DNA from: a virus
Strand: one strand, 5' to 3'
Virus record (IMG/VR): IMGVR_UViG_3300028581_000051
Location: 1 to 54,150 of that record
DNA length: 54,150 bases
Part shown: piece by piece, positions 46,916 to 54,150 of the stretch
How positions within the stretch are numbered: position 1 is the stretch's first letter
Layout: every line of letters starts with the position of its first letter
Made by a program: the position numbers and the translations under genes
Notes under the pieces: model-generated
What the model was told of the DNA's origin: nothing
Seen by the model: only the letters and a program-made list of their open reading frames with translations
Databases searched by the model: none

Positions 46916-47175
46916 TGTATACTGCACGTACCTTGACTTTGACTGTAATTGCCCAGGATGATTGCATCTGGTGTGACAAAGTCAAGGATTTCCTCAGTAG
47001 TGTTGAGATCCCTTACAAGGAGTTGTACCTTGAGGATCAACCGATTCTCAAAGCGGTGATGAAGTATGCTAAGATGACAGTTCCTTGTGTCATTACAAAC
47101 GAGACCTATAGGTTAATCGGCGGTTATAACGAAACAGTGGAGTGGTTTCATGGCGGCTTTGCTACTAAAGGTTGA
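46915..47175 (+). CDS. Glutaredoxin-like protein
   Basis: An 86-residue thioredoxin-fold protein from the ATG at 46915. The redox site is CIWC, the cis-proline loop is TVPCV and the glutathione-site glycines are in LIGGY. It would reduce disulfides, most plausibly those of the phage ribonucleotide reductase at 32552, although the two genes are far apart. It overlaps the next gene by 26 bases. Confidence 0.86.
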   Translation: MYTARTLTLTVIAQDDCIWCDKVKDFLSSVEIPYKELYLEDQPILKAVMKYAKMTVPCVITNETYRLIGGYNETVEWFHGGFATKG

Positions 47176-47338
47176 AGATCACCCTAAGTTGGGTTGGATT
47201 CCTTTCCAGCCTGCTACAACATGGCTCAAGAGTCTTCAAGATGGACGTTGGTCAGACTCCGAGAGGATGTGTAGACGACTAGCACATCCAGATTACCTTG
47301 AAGATCCCGAAGATTATTCGGACAAGACTATACGCTAA
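47150..47338 (+). CDS. Small hypothetical protein
   Basis: A 62-residue protein starting inside the glutaredoxin gene. It is Trp- and Asp-rich (FQPATTWLKSLQDGRWSDSE). It is the last gene before the strong terminator. Function unknown. Confidence 0.62.
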   Translation: MAALLLKVEDHPKLGWIPFQPATTWLKSLQDGRWSDSERMCRRLAHPDYLEDPEDYSDKTIR

Positions 47339-47344
47339 ACTCAA

Positions 47345-47398
47345 CCCTCCCGGTGGTCCTTTTTGGATCATTGGGAGGGCTTTCCCTTTATTTTTTTC
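47345..47398 (+). terminator. Intrinsic terminator
   Basis: Stem CCCTCCC/GGGAGGG with an inner TCC/GGA pairing in the loop, then CTTTCCCTTTATTTTTTT. It ends the long small-gene operon. The following 47399-47643 holds a promoter-like motif and AT-rich repeats but no gene. Confidence 0.88.
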
Positions 47399-47437
47399 TT
47401 TTTGTTAGAATTGGTAAGGTAAAGTTTCTACACGATG

Positions 47438-47455
47438 ACCCCGTTATATTAACCC
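47438..47455 (+). promoter_or_regulatory. Candidate phage RNA polymerase promoter, copy 4
   Basis: ACCCCGTTATATTAACCC, followed by AGGGTCTCTCTCCGAGGATA, which closely matches the bases after copy 1. It heads the packaging and virion module. The leader to the first gene is about 190 bases long and AT-rich. Confidence 0.65.
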
Positions 47456-47520
47456 AGGGTCTCTCTCCGAGGATAATAATCAGAGTACTTAGTTTAAGTA
47501 GTTAGTTTATTAATAATTAC

Positions 47521-47606
47521 TTAATAAATATATTACTAAAGATTAGATAGTTGTAAGTTATTATTAATAAACATATTACTTAAGGTTAGATAGTTGTAAG
47601 TTATCA
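47521..47606 (+). repeat. AT-rich 43-base tandem repeat
   Basis: Two adjacent 43-base units (47521-47563 and 47564-47606) share TTAGATAGTTGTAAGTTA and nearly all other bases, with about four differences. The surrounding 47501-47600 is only 17% G+C by count. It lies in the leader ahead of the packaging genes. It could be an origin, a packaging-linked site or a regulatory leader. Confidence 0.75.
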
Positions 47607-47643
47607 TTAATTACTTAAAGTAGCTGATCTGCTGGAAAATGGA

Positions 47644-47832
47644 ATGGAAACGATCGAAGGTGCGTCGCGGAAGTCCTTGCAGGATAACGCTTTCTTCAGG
47701 GGTAGGGAAGACAACATTAGAGGGCACCAAACGAATCCCTATAATATTACCTCGCCTGAATATAAACAGTGGGAGTACGGATGGCTAAGCACAAACGCAG
47801 AAAAGCGACCACTACAACCACTACTCCTGTAA
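47644..47832 (+). CDS. Rmf/CrpP-like small protein
   Basis: A 62-residue protein with the layout GASRKSLQDNAFFRGRED, then NPYN, and W-E-x-GW near residue 47. The combination of small residues at the start, NPY and W-x-x-GW is typical of the Rmf-CrpP fold, which includes ribosome modulation factor. Whether it binds ribosomes is unknown. It overlaps the next gene by 52 bases. Confidence 0.65.
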   Translation: METIEGASRKSLQDNAFFRGREDNIRGHQTNPYNITSPEYKQWEYGWLSTNAEKRPLQPLLL

Positions 47833-48053
47833 TGGCACTATCTAATAATTGGGCAGTCTTTGAGGCTACCTACCCGGACACTTCAGAAGCTCATCTAATA
47901 CCTATCGAAGACATGTATCCTCATGTAATAGATCTTGAGGGCACGTGTTCCTGTAGACCTGTTATAGATCCTGAATGTGAATCCATGTACTGGTTACATA
48001 ATGCCTGGGATCTGAGAGACCTCTACGAAGCCAATCAATTAAAGCTGAATTAA
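47781..48053 (+). CDS. Small conserved phage protein
   Basis: A 90-residue protein from the ATG at 47781 (GGGAG box). The basic Thr-rich start is followed by LIPIEDMYPHVIDLEGTCSC and RPVIDPE, a D-x-x-PH-x-x-x-x-x-x-C-x-C-x-P pattern shared by many uncharacterised phage proteins encoded near the terminase or replication genes. The cysteines and histidines may bind metal. Function unknown. Confidence 0.72.
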   Translation: MAKHKRRKATTTTTTPVMALSNNWAVFEATYPDTSEAHLIPIEDMYPHVIDLEGTCSCRPVIDPECESMYWLHNAWDLRDLYEANQLKLN

Positions 48054-48476
48054 ATGACAGAACAACCTCCTAATCGCCCTCTTACACGTTCTGACAGACG
48101 TCCTGAAGAACGTAGAATTAAGAGTGCAGAGAAATTAGCTGAACTCAGCTTTGATCCGATTGAGAATTTAGTTGATCAGTATCATGCTATTAAAGCTGAG
48201 ATTACCTACCAAGAAAAGCGTAGAGATGGTATAATTGTAGAGATACTCGGTAATGGAAAGCCTAGGGCTTACAATGCTGAACTCCATTTAAACCTCTACG
48301 ACAAACTAACTAATATTTCTACTCAACTGTTGCGCTACGGATACGGAAGAGTTCCTGAAGCTGATACACCTCAACAAGCTGAGACACCTATGCTTGTAAT
48401 CAACTTAGGCGATTCCGGCACTAAGGTGTTTGGCATGCAACCTACACTTGTACCCTTAGATGGTGGTGATGACTAA
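48054..48476 (+). CDS. Putative terminase small subunit
   Basis: A 140-residue protein directly before and overlapping (TAATG) the large terminase gene. Helical N-terminal half (RRIKSAEKLAELSFDPIEN, DQYHAIKAEITYQEKRRD) and a short beta C-terminal part. The call rests on position and size; I see no clear helix-turn-helix. It would recognise phage DNA for packaging. Confidence 0.62.
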   Translation: MTEQPPNRPLTRSDRRPEERRIKSAEKLAELSFDPIENLVDQYHAIKAEITYQEKRRDGIIVEILGNGKPRAYNAELHLNLYDKLTNISTQLLRYGYGRVPEADTPQQAETPMLVINLGDSGTKVFGMQPTLVPLDGGDD

Positions 48477-49822
48477 TGTCTATAACCCTCCATCCAGGCC
48501 AGGTAGAAGCCTACAAAGACCTGTTCATTGATAAGGTCAACCAGTATGGTGTAGTCTGTTGCTCTCGCGGTTGGGGTAAGTCCTTTGTAGCCTCTGTTGC
48601 AGCAACTACAGCAGCCTATGAGCTTATGGAACTGCCTGCTACAGTCCCTAATAAGCTTGTCTATATCATTGCTCCTACCTATGAGCAGGTTACTGATATT
48701 TATTTCCCATTACTCAATTATGACCTTGGTCTTGAGAATGTCTGTATTAAGACCTCAAAAGACCAGGGTCGATTTTTATTTCCCAATCGTGTAGAACTCA
48801 GGCTTCTGTCTTATGAAGCTATTGAGCGAATGCGTGGTAAAGGTCCTTACTTTGTTGTATGGGATGAAGTCTCATCTTGCACTAAAGGTATTGACCCTCA
48901 AGAAGCTTGGGAATCTATCATTCAGCCTGCTATCTCAACACGCTGGTCTCCTAAAAACGCTGAGCGGGTGGGTGCAAAGAGTCCTGGCAGGGCTTTTATG
49001 CTAAGTACTCCTAAGGGTTATAACTTCTTCCATACTCTATATACGAGGCGGGAGACCAACTCTACTTGGAAGTCCTACCATTACACCTATAGAGACTCAC
49101 CCTTCCTAGACCCTGACGAGATTGAACGTATTAAGCAGGACATTGATCCTATTAAGTTCGCTTCAGAGTATGAAGCCTCGTTTGAAGAATCAGGCTATAG
49201 TGTCTTTTACTGCTTTAATAGAGATACTCATGTCTCTAATGAGATTCAAGATTTCTATAAGGAAGAGGGTGACACTCCTGGTGAACCTGTACACTTAGCT
49301 ATCGACTTCAACGTTGGCTTGCAGTGTACTACAGCTTTCGCCCTTAGAGGTAGTGTTCTGGAGTGCATTGAAGAATTCAAAGGTCATCCTGACACAGAAA
49401 CCCTTGCAATTGCGTTATCCACGCGGTTCAAGGGTCATAAAATACTTGCTTACCCAGATCCGTCGGGTAAAGCTAACAAGACTTCAGCTCCTGTTGGTAG
49501 GACTGACTTTTCTATCCTTGAGAGTTATGGTATTACAGTCTTATCTAGATCTAAGGCTCCACCTATTGTGGACTCTGTTCAAGCTGTCAATCGTAAACTC
49601 AAGAACGCATCTAACCAGGTTGGAATGTTGTTTCATCCTAGGTGTAAAGGTGCTATCGCTTCTATGGAAAGAACTAAGTGGGTTGATCGTAACCCTGATA
49701 CAGCCACTATTGATAAGTCCGAGGGTATCGAGCACTTCTCAGATGGTATCCGCTATATAACAGAGTACTTGTTCCCGATCAAGTCTCACAAAGCTGTAAC
49801 CAAGCGTGGATTTGGATTCTAG
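48476..49822 (+). CDS. Terminase large subunit
   Basis: A 448-residue packaging motor. ATPase: Walker A CSRGWGKS with K35, Walker B YFVVWDEVS with D130-E131, and the coupling motif LSTPKG. Nuclease: AIDFNVG with D277, YPDPSG with D328 and HFSDGIRY with D423, the three-acid RNase H-like site. It moves DNA into the head and cuts it. The packaging strategy cannot be told by eye. Confidence 0.95.
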   Translation: MSITLHPGQVEAYKDLFIDKVNQYGVVCCSRGWGKSFVASVAATTAAYELMELPATVPNKLVYIIAPTYEQVTDIYFPLLNYDLGLENVCIKTSKDQGRFLFPNRVELRLLSYEAIERMRGKGPYFVVWDEVSSCTKGIDPQEAWESIIQPAISTRWSPKNAERVGAKSPGRAFMLSTPKGYNFFHTLYTRRETNSTWKSYHYTYRDSPFLDPDEIERIKQDIDPIKFASEYEASFEESGYSVFYCFNRDTHVSNEIQDFYKEEGDTPGEPVHLAIDFNVGLQCTTAFALRGSVLECIEEFKGHPDTETLAIALSTRFKGHKILAYPDPSGKANKTSAPVGRTDFSILESYGITVLSRSKAPPIVDSVQAVNRKLKNASNQVGMLFHPRCKGAIASMERTKWVDRNPDTATIDKSEGIEHFSDGIRYITEYLFPIKSHKAVTKRGFGF

Positions 49823-49836
49823 TAAGGTAAAGTTGT

Positions 49837-50271
49837 ATGGAATCTTCATTCCAGATACTGTTTAATGCTGCTTTCAGTATCGTAAGTATAGGGCTTGGCT
49901 GGTTCTTAAAAAGCATCGGCGATGAGCTAAAGCAGCTGAGGCTACAAGATGATACTATCAGACTTCATCTTGAGGCTAAACTAGACGAGAACGCAACTAA
50001 AGCCGACGATGTTGCTCGGGAGCTTTTAGATAAAGTCAACCGAGTGGAGCTTCTTGTGGCAGGTCAGTATGTACGTAAAGATGACTATCAAGTAAATACC
50101 AACCGTATTATTGAAAAGCTGGAAGTAATTCAGGCTAACCAGACAGATATCCTTCAGAGTGTTAGCAGTAACTTTGTATTGCGTAAAGACTTTGAACGAT
50201 TTGAAACTGCTATTGTTGCAAGACTCGATGCAGTAGTAACTCCGAAAGGGGCTAGAAGTGGCACGCGCTAA
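49837..50271 (+). CDS. Membrane-anchored coiled-coil protein
   Basis: A 144-residue protein with one N-terminal hydrophobic segment (FQILFNAAFSIVSIGLGWFL), then coiled coil (LKQLRLQDDTIRLHLEAKLD). The pattern YVRKDDYQVNTNRIIEKL followed by VLRKDFERF repeats a short R-K-D-[YF] unit. Such proteins near terminase or fibre genes can be spanin-like or virion-associated; neither is proven. It overlaps the next gene by 14 bases. Confidence 0.68.
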   Translation: MESSFQILFNAAFSIVSIGLGWFLKSIGDELKQLRLQDDTIRLHLEAKLDENATKADDVARELLDKVNRVELLVAGQYVRKDDYQVNTNRIIEKLEVIQANQTDILQSVSSNFVLRKDFERFETAIVARLDAVVTPKGARSGTR

Positions 50272-50851
50272 ATTAACAGATAGCCCAGATGATCTTGTTA
50301 GTGATTCCGGAGCAGTTCTAATCTCTATGATAATTGGGGAACAATTAGAGTTTCCTATCACACTCAACTTCGTAAGTGACGTCACTGTTGCTGGCTTTGA
50401 GTTTGAGGCTGCCCTCATAGAAGCTGCGAATGTTGTCAACCAGACAGCTAGACCTACAGCTGTTGATGGGTCTAGTCCGGTAAAGACAAGCCTGACTGTT
50501 CGTCTTCCTGACCTACAGGGTGCCTGGTCAGCGCCTACTGCTTATAACTATAACGAAGTAGTGCTGTACAATGGTGTCTACTACAGTTTAACCACAGGTG
50601 CTGGCTACATTTCAGCCACCACTCCTAATTTAGACCCTCGCTGGGCAGTCACTTCGCTTAGCACAATTGTTGTAGAGCTTCCTAGTACTCTAGGCTCAAC
50701 CTACAGTGTGCTTCCTGACGTAAGTTTTAACACTTACGGCTTCTTAGAAGTTAGAGTGACTGAACCAGCTAACTCTGTGTTCAGACGTACTTGGAAACCG
50801 GTACGTGGGATGATTGAATTCTTGTTTAGCCCTACAGCTGAAGTGCCATAA
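50258..50851 (+). CDS. Tail fibre-associated protein with carbohydrate-binding-like module
   Basis: A 197-residue protein from a GTG after GGGG. Around residues 88-130, GAWSAPTAYNYNEVVLYNGV and YYS...RWAV match the aromatic layout of CBM5/12-like chitin-binding modules (W, AY, V, Y-N-G-x-YY, W). Beta-rich elsewhere. Together with the following fibre genes this suggests a role in adsorption; binding to sugars is inferred only. Confidence 0.68.
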   Translation: MARAKLTDSPDDLVSDSGAVLISMIIGEQLEFPITLNFVSDVTVAGFEFEAALIEAANVVNQTARPTAVDGSSPVKTSLTVRLPDLQGAWSAPTAYNYNEVVLYNGVYYSLTTGAGYISATTPNLDPRWAVTSLSTIVVELPSTLGSTYSVLPDVSFNTYGFLEVRVTEPANSVFRRTWKPVRGMIEFLFSPTAEVP

Positions 50852-50853
50852 CA

Positions 50854-51180
50854 ATGAGTACCACAAACATTCAGATCACGTCTCCTGGTATTAGTGCTGA
50901 CGCTTCAAACCCTTCTAAGGTCAGTACTGAAGTTGAAGCCACCCTGGTTACCATTGATGTTCTGCAGGGTGGTGTTCAACTGAACACGCGCGGTGGTCTC
51001 GTCAAGAAGATCTCGGATGTTGTTACAATATTAGAAGTCAGCGATTCATACCTAGATAGTATGTTTGACTTAACTGATGATAGCCTAGGTTTCCTTGAGA
51101 GTCTTTCAGCTTCTATTCAAAGCTACTTTGCAGAGGACTACGTAGAGCCTACTTACGCGGGCGAAATCCGTACACTATAG
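50854..51180 (+). CDS. Virion-associated hypothetical protein
   Basis: A 108-residue acidic, Ser/Thr-rich beta protein (ITSPGISADASNPSKVSTEV), lying between two fibre-related genes with short gaps. No family recognised. A tail or fibre connector role is likely from context. Confidence 0.62.
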   Translation: MSTTNIQITSPGISADASNPSKVSTEVEATLVTIDVLQGGVQLNTRGGLVKKISDVVTILEVSDSYLDSMFDLTDDSLGFLESLSASIQSYFAEDYVEPTYAGEIRTL

Positions 51181-51187
51181 GTGAGAA

Positions 51188-51643
51188 ATGGAATTACAAA
51201 CTTTTAAGGTAAGCGGTACTCTAGAGCTTGTACTCACCGATAAGAACGGCGTAGTTCAAACTCAGAGAAAGCATAACATAGTAACTAATGTTGGGTTGGC
51301 TTATATTGCTAGCCGAATTAAAGATGCCTCAGCCACTGCGATGACCCATATGGCCATTGGTAGTAACAATACTGCGGCCGCTGCAGGGAATACTGCGTTA
51401 GGTAATGAACTCGGTAGGGTCACCTTGGACTCTACTACGCTTGTTACTACAACACTGACAAATGACACTGTTCAATACGTCGCTGTATTTCCCGCAGGCA
51501 CTAGTACTGGTACTATTACAGAGGCCGGGCTTTTTAATGCGAGTAGCGCAGGATCTCTCTTATGTAGATCTGTATTTGCTGCTATAGCTAAATCTGCCGA
51601 AATTAGCCTCACAATCACTTGGAAACTTCAGGTAACGAGGTAG
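51188..51643 (+). CDS. Tail fibre-related structural protein
   Basis: A 151-residue protein. MAIGSNNTAAAAGNTALGNEL and the later GTITEAGLFNAS follow a common pattern of phage tail-collar or fibre-associated proteins, in which a repeat of Ala/Gly/Thr turns is followed by ITE-x-GLF. It is likely part of the fibre attachment. Directly followed by the large fibre gene. Confidence 0.7.
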   Translation: MELQTFKVSGTLELVLTDKNGVVQTQRKHNIVTNVGLAYIASRIKDASATAMTHMAIGSNNTAAAAGNTALGNELGRVTLDSTTLVTTTLTNDTVQYVAVFPAGTSTGTITEAGLFNASSAGSLLCRSVFAAIAKSAEISLTITWKLQVTR

Positions 51644-51645
51644 CT

Positions 51646-54150
51646 ATGGTAGCTCTCACACTTAGGTCTGTTAAAGGATCTCCTCTAACAAACACAGAAA
51701 TCGATACTAACTTTTCAAATCTTAACACTGTAGCTGAAGCTGCCCTGCCGAAGACTGGTGGGACTATGGCCGGAGTGCTTGCCTTCCTGGCTGGCACTGT
51801 ATCTGCTCCAGGACTAGCTGTCGCCGGCGATCTGAACACCGGCATCGACGGCGTTTCCGCAGACGTGCTGGGCGTGATAGCAGGCGGAACTATTGTTCAA
51901 ACCTGGGGCGTTGGTACTTCCACTCTCACAGGTGCAGTAGCTATCTCACGAAGTGCAACTAATTCAACAGGTGGACTTACTCTAGTAAATCAAAACACTT
52001 CCGGCTGGGGTACCTCTCTTAGTTTCCAAGGAACTCTGAGCGGGACAATAGACACTGCCCGCATTCTCAGTCAGCATCCCACAGCCGGGCAGGGGGAGCT
52101 TCAGTTCCAGACCGCACTTAGCAGTGCGCTTGGGACGCGAATGACCATAGCGCCGACCGGTGCAACGACGATCACAGTCGCCGATGCTACCTCAGGCGTA
52201 CCGCTGACACTAAGCACTCCAAGCAGTTCCGCTTACAGTCTGCGGCTTTTAAACCGGACATACAGCACGTCGCTCCCGGTCTTCTCTTACTTTCCACAAA
52301 ATGACGGTGTGTTCCTTCAAGGTACAGACCAAGCTACTGCTTTTAGGATTTACACAAACGGATTTGCTAACCCTCGTCTCAGTATTACTGCCACTGGAGA
52401 CGTCGGCATAGGTACTACAAGCCCTAGTACGTTGTTCCATGTAAATGGTGTTACCACTTTAGGTGGTAATCTACTCACTAGCGCTGATGCTACTCATGAT
52501 TTAGGCACTTCCGGCTCAGGTCGCTTTAGAGATGCTTATTTTTCAAGGAATCTTGTAGCTGGCGCAGGTGTTAGCGGCGGAAGCTATTTACGGGTGAATG
52601 GTACAAATTCGGGTTATATTGCTTTAGGCACTGCTGATGACGTGCTACTCTATAGAGATGTCGCCAACGTTCTTGCTCTGCGCAATAGTACGAACGGTCA
52701 GACCTTCCGCGTTTATGGTACATATACGGATGCCTCCAATTGGGAGCGGATGAGTTACGGCAGTAACGGCGTCATCTCCATGCAGGCGGCTGGCACAGGG
52801 TCGATGCGTGATCTTAACCTTCAGGGTGCGCAGGTTGTTCTCTCGACCGGATCCTCACCTGTTGGCCGTTGGTTGTTACTTGCCGCAGGTCACTTTGTCC
52901 CTCAAGCCGACAATACCTACGATCTTGGGTCCACCGGTAATCGCATCCGCTCCGGTTACTTCGGCACGTCAGTCGTTTTAGGCACTGGTGTCACAGCAGC
53001 CTCATTGTTACACTTAAGCGGTGCTACTGGCGCTACCCTGAATACAATCTATGAACCCAGTGGTTGGTCAGGTCTTAAGAGTCGTGTCGGGAATCAATAC
53101 CGGGGTGATGGCTTAGTATCTTCTGTAAACGTACGTCTTACTTCTGCTACTGCCGGTACTCTCGATGACGCCACTCAACCAGGCTCAGGTTTAATACTTC
53201 TCTCTGATGGTTCTCTTTCACTGGTAAATGCTACAGCTGGAGCAGGTTCCAGAACCTTTGCTCAAATCTTCGGAGTTTCATCAGCTGGTGTAGTGACCCT
53301 GTACAACAACGTGCTGCGTAGCGCCGACAACACCTATGACTTCGGCGCCAGCGCGTCGGGCCGTGCCCGCAACGTCTACGTCGGGACCAAGATCGCGATC
53401 TCAAACGCGTCGCTCGGGTCTCAGGCCCTAGACGTCTGGGCCGGCGCGGCGGGGGCCATCGCGGCATTCCAGAGTAACTCTGTTGCAGCTAATGGACAGC
53501 TCGTCACTATCCAGTCGGGCAACGCCGTTACCGGCAGCGTGATAGCCCTGTATATGCAGGGCGCCGCAACTGGGAACTATATCTCTCAGCTTCAAAACAG
53601 CGACGCCAACGGGGGCGCTAAGTTCTATTCGTTCGTCACTGGCGCCGGCGACCCCTTCATGTCGTTCGAGGTTAACGGGGGCACGACGTGGTCCCACGGC
53701 CTCGATAACAGCGATTCCGACTCCTACAAGATCAGCCAAGCGTCGAGCCTCGGCACGAACGACCGGCTGACGATCCTGACGACCGGCAACGTCGGCCTCG
53801 GCAACCCTACCGCCATCACATACCGGCTAGATGTAAAGGGCGGCTACCAGACCATCGTAAGTCGCTTCCTTCGGTCCGCTGACTTCGGTGAGGTGATAAG
53901 AATTGGGCGCGATGGCGTTCCGGGTGATGCGGGTATTGGCTACCCCCAAGACAACACCATGAGTTTTCTTACCATAGGCACCGAGCGCCTGCGTATCTCC
54001 GGCGATGGCCACTTACTCGCCGGAGCCGACAACACCTACGACATCGGTGCCTCAGGGGCCACGCGGGCGCGCTCGATCTACGCTGGGACCTCATTCGTTG
54101 CGCCAGACGGAACGGACACCGCCCCCAGCTTCGCGTTCGGCAACTCACAG
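51646..54150 (+). CDS. Tail fibre protein, 3' end beyond window
   Basis: The frame is open for 835 codons from the ATG at 51646 to the right edge, read codon by codon with no stop. The start MVALTLRSVKGSPLTNTEID followed by NFSNLN is typical of phage fibre N-termini. Four diverged units of the type ADNTYDLGSTGNRIRSGYFG begin near residues 278, 419, 558 and 791, a repeat known from many long tail fibres. G+C rises from about 42% (52441-52500) to about 73% (53341-53460) inside the same gene, which suggests recombination with another source. It probably binds the host receptor. Confidence 0.85.
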   Translation, partial: MVALTLRSVKGSPLTNTEIDTNFSNLNTVAEAALPKTGGTMAGVLAFLAGTVSAPGLAVAGDLNTGIDGVSADVLGVIAGGTIVQTWGVGTSTLTGAVAISRSATNSTGGLTLVNQNTSGWGTSLSFQGTLSGTIDTARILSQHPTAGQGELQFQTALSSALGTRMTIAPTGATTITVADATSGVPLTLSTPSSSAYSLRLLNRTYSTSLPVFSYFPQNDGVFLQGTDQATAFRIYTNGFANPRLSITATGDVGIGTTSPSTLFHVNGVTTLGGNLLTSADATHDLGTSGSGRFRDAYFSRNLVAGAGVSGGSYLRVNGTNSGYIALGTADDVLLYRDVANVLALRNSTNGQTFRVYGTYTDASNWERMSYGSNGVISMQAAGTGSMRDLNLQGAQVVLSTGSSPVGRWLLLAAGHFVPQADNTYDLGSTGNRIRSGYFGTSVVLGTGVTAASLLHLSGATGATLNTIYEPSGWSGLKSRVGNQYRGDGLVSSVNVRLTSATAGTLDDATQPGSGLILLSDGSLSLVNATAGAGSRTFAQIFGVSSAGVVTLYNNVLRSADNTYDFGASASGRARNVYVGTKIAISNASLGSQALDVWAGAAGAIAAFQSNSVAANGQLVTIQSGNAVTGSVIALYMQGAATGNYISQLQNSDANGGAKFYSFVTGAGDPFMSFEVNGGTTWSHGLDNSDSDSYKISQASSLGTNDRLTILTTGNVGLGNPTAITYRLDVKGGYQTIVSRFLRSADFGEVIRIGRDGVPGDAGIGYPQDNTMSFLTIGTERLRISGDGHLLAGADNTYDIGASGATRARSIYAGTSFVAPDGTDTAPSFAFGNSQ

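Overview
The window is a stretch of a tailed double-stranded DNA phage genome. Every gene I can support lies on the + strand, and most neighbours overlap by a few bases (ATGA, TAATG) or abut. A long tape measure protein followed by two minor tail proteins and a very large J-like tail-tip protein points to a long-tailed (siphovirus) virion. The replication and transcription genes are T7-like: a single-subunit RNA polymerase, a family A DNA polymerase, a primase-helicase, a 5'-3' exonuclease and an ATP-dependent ligase, plus a cobalamin-type ribonucleotide reductase. A 3-TM-type holin, an M15 endolysin and a putative lipoprotein suggest a Gram-negative host; the species cannot be told from the sequence. 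Portal, capsid and head-tail genes are not present and probably lie outside the window. The tape measure is cut at the left edge and a tail fibre gene at the right edge.

Layout. 1-14191: tail tube and tip genes. 14192-14515: a gap with a 79% GC island and a promoter-like motif. 14516-15382: holin and endolysin. 15382-20991: about twenty small genes of unknown role, including a four-member cysteine-motif family and a run of seven tiny membrane proteins leading into the RNA polymerase. 20991-37563: RNA polymerase, ssDNA-binding protein, DNA polymerase, exonuclease, primase-helicase, ribonucleotide reductase, ligase, nucleotidyltransferase-like protein, a 2OG-Fe(II) oxygenase-like protein and a GNAT acetyltransferase. 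37564-37845: a second GC island (78%) and promoter-like motif. 37846-47338: a probably highly expressed gene, a structured intergenic RNA, a MazG-like enzyme, five scattered tRNA genes (Thr-TGT, Ser-TGA, Met-CAT, Leu-TAA, Arg-TCT) and many small, partly duplicated genes, ending with a glutaredoxin-like protein and a strong terminator. 47339-47643: promoter-like motif and AT-rich tandem repeats. 47644-54150: small genes, terminase subunits and tail fibre genes.

Regulation. Four copies of an 18-base motif with core CCCGTTAnnTTAnCCC stand in front of the lysis, DNA replication, 37.8 kb and packaging modules. I infer that they are promoters for the phage's own RNA polymerase. A second exact 13-mer, CCATCTTATATGA, precedes three other gene groups. 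The most striking unexplained signal is a family of six small intergenic hairpins with an 11-base conserved loop (TGGCTnTAAAC type). Their stems change by paired, compensating substitutions, which points to a selected RNA (or single-stranded DNA) structure. Three of the six lie just upstream of the RNA polymerase gene.

How the genes work together. The phage RNA polymerase would transcribe the promoter-marked modules. Ribonucleotide reductase, glutaredoxin, MazG-like and DUF3310-like proteins would adjust the nucleotide pool. The polymerase, primase-helicase, ssDNA-binding protein, exonuclease and ligase would copy the genome. The terminase packages it, and holin plus endolysin release the particles. 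All names come from reading motifs by eye; no database search was run.
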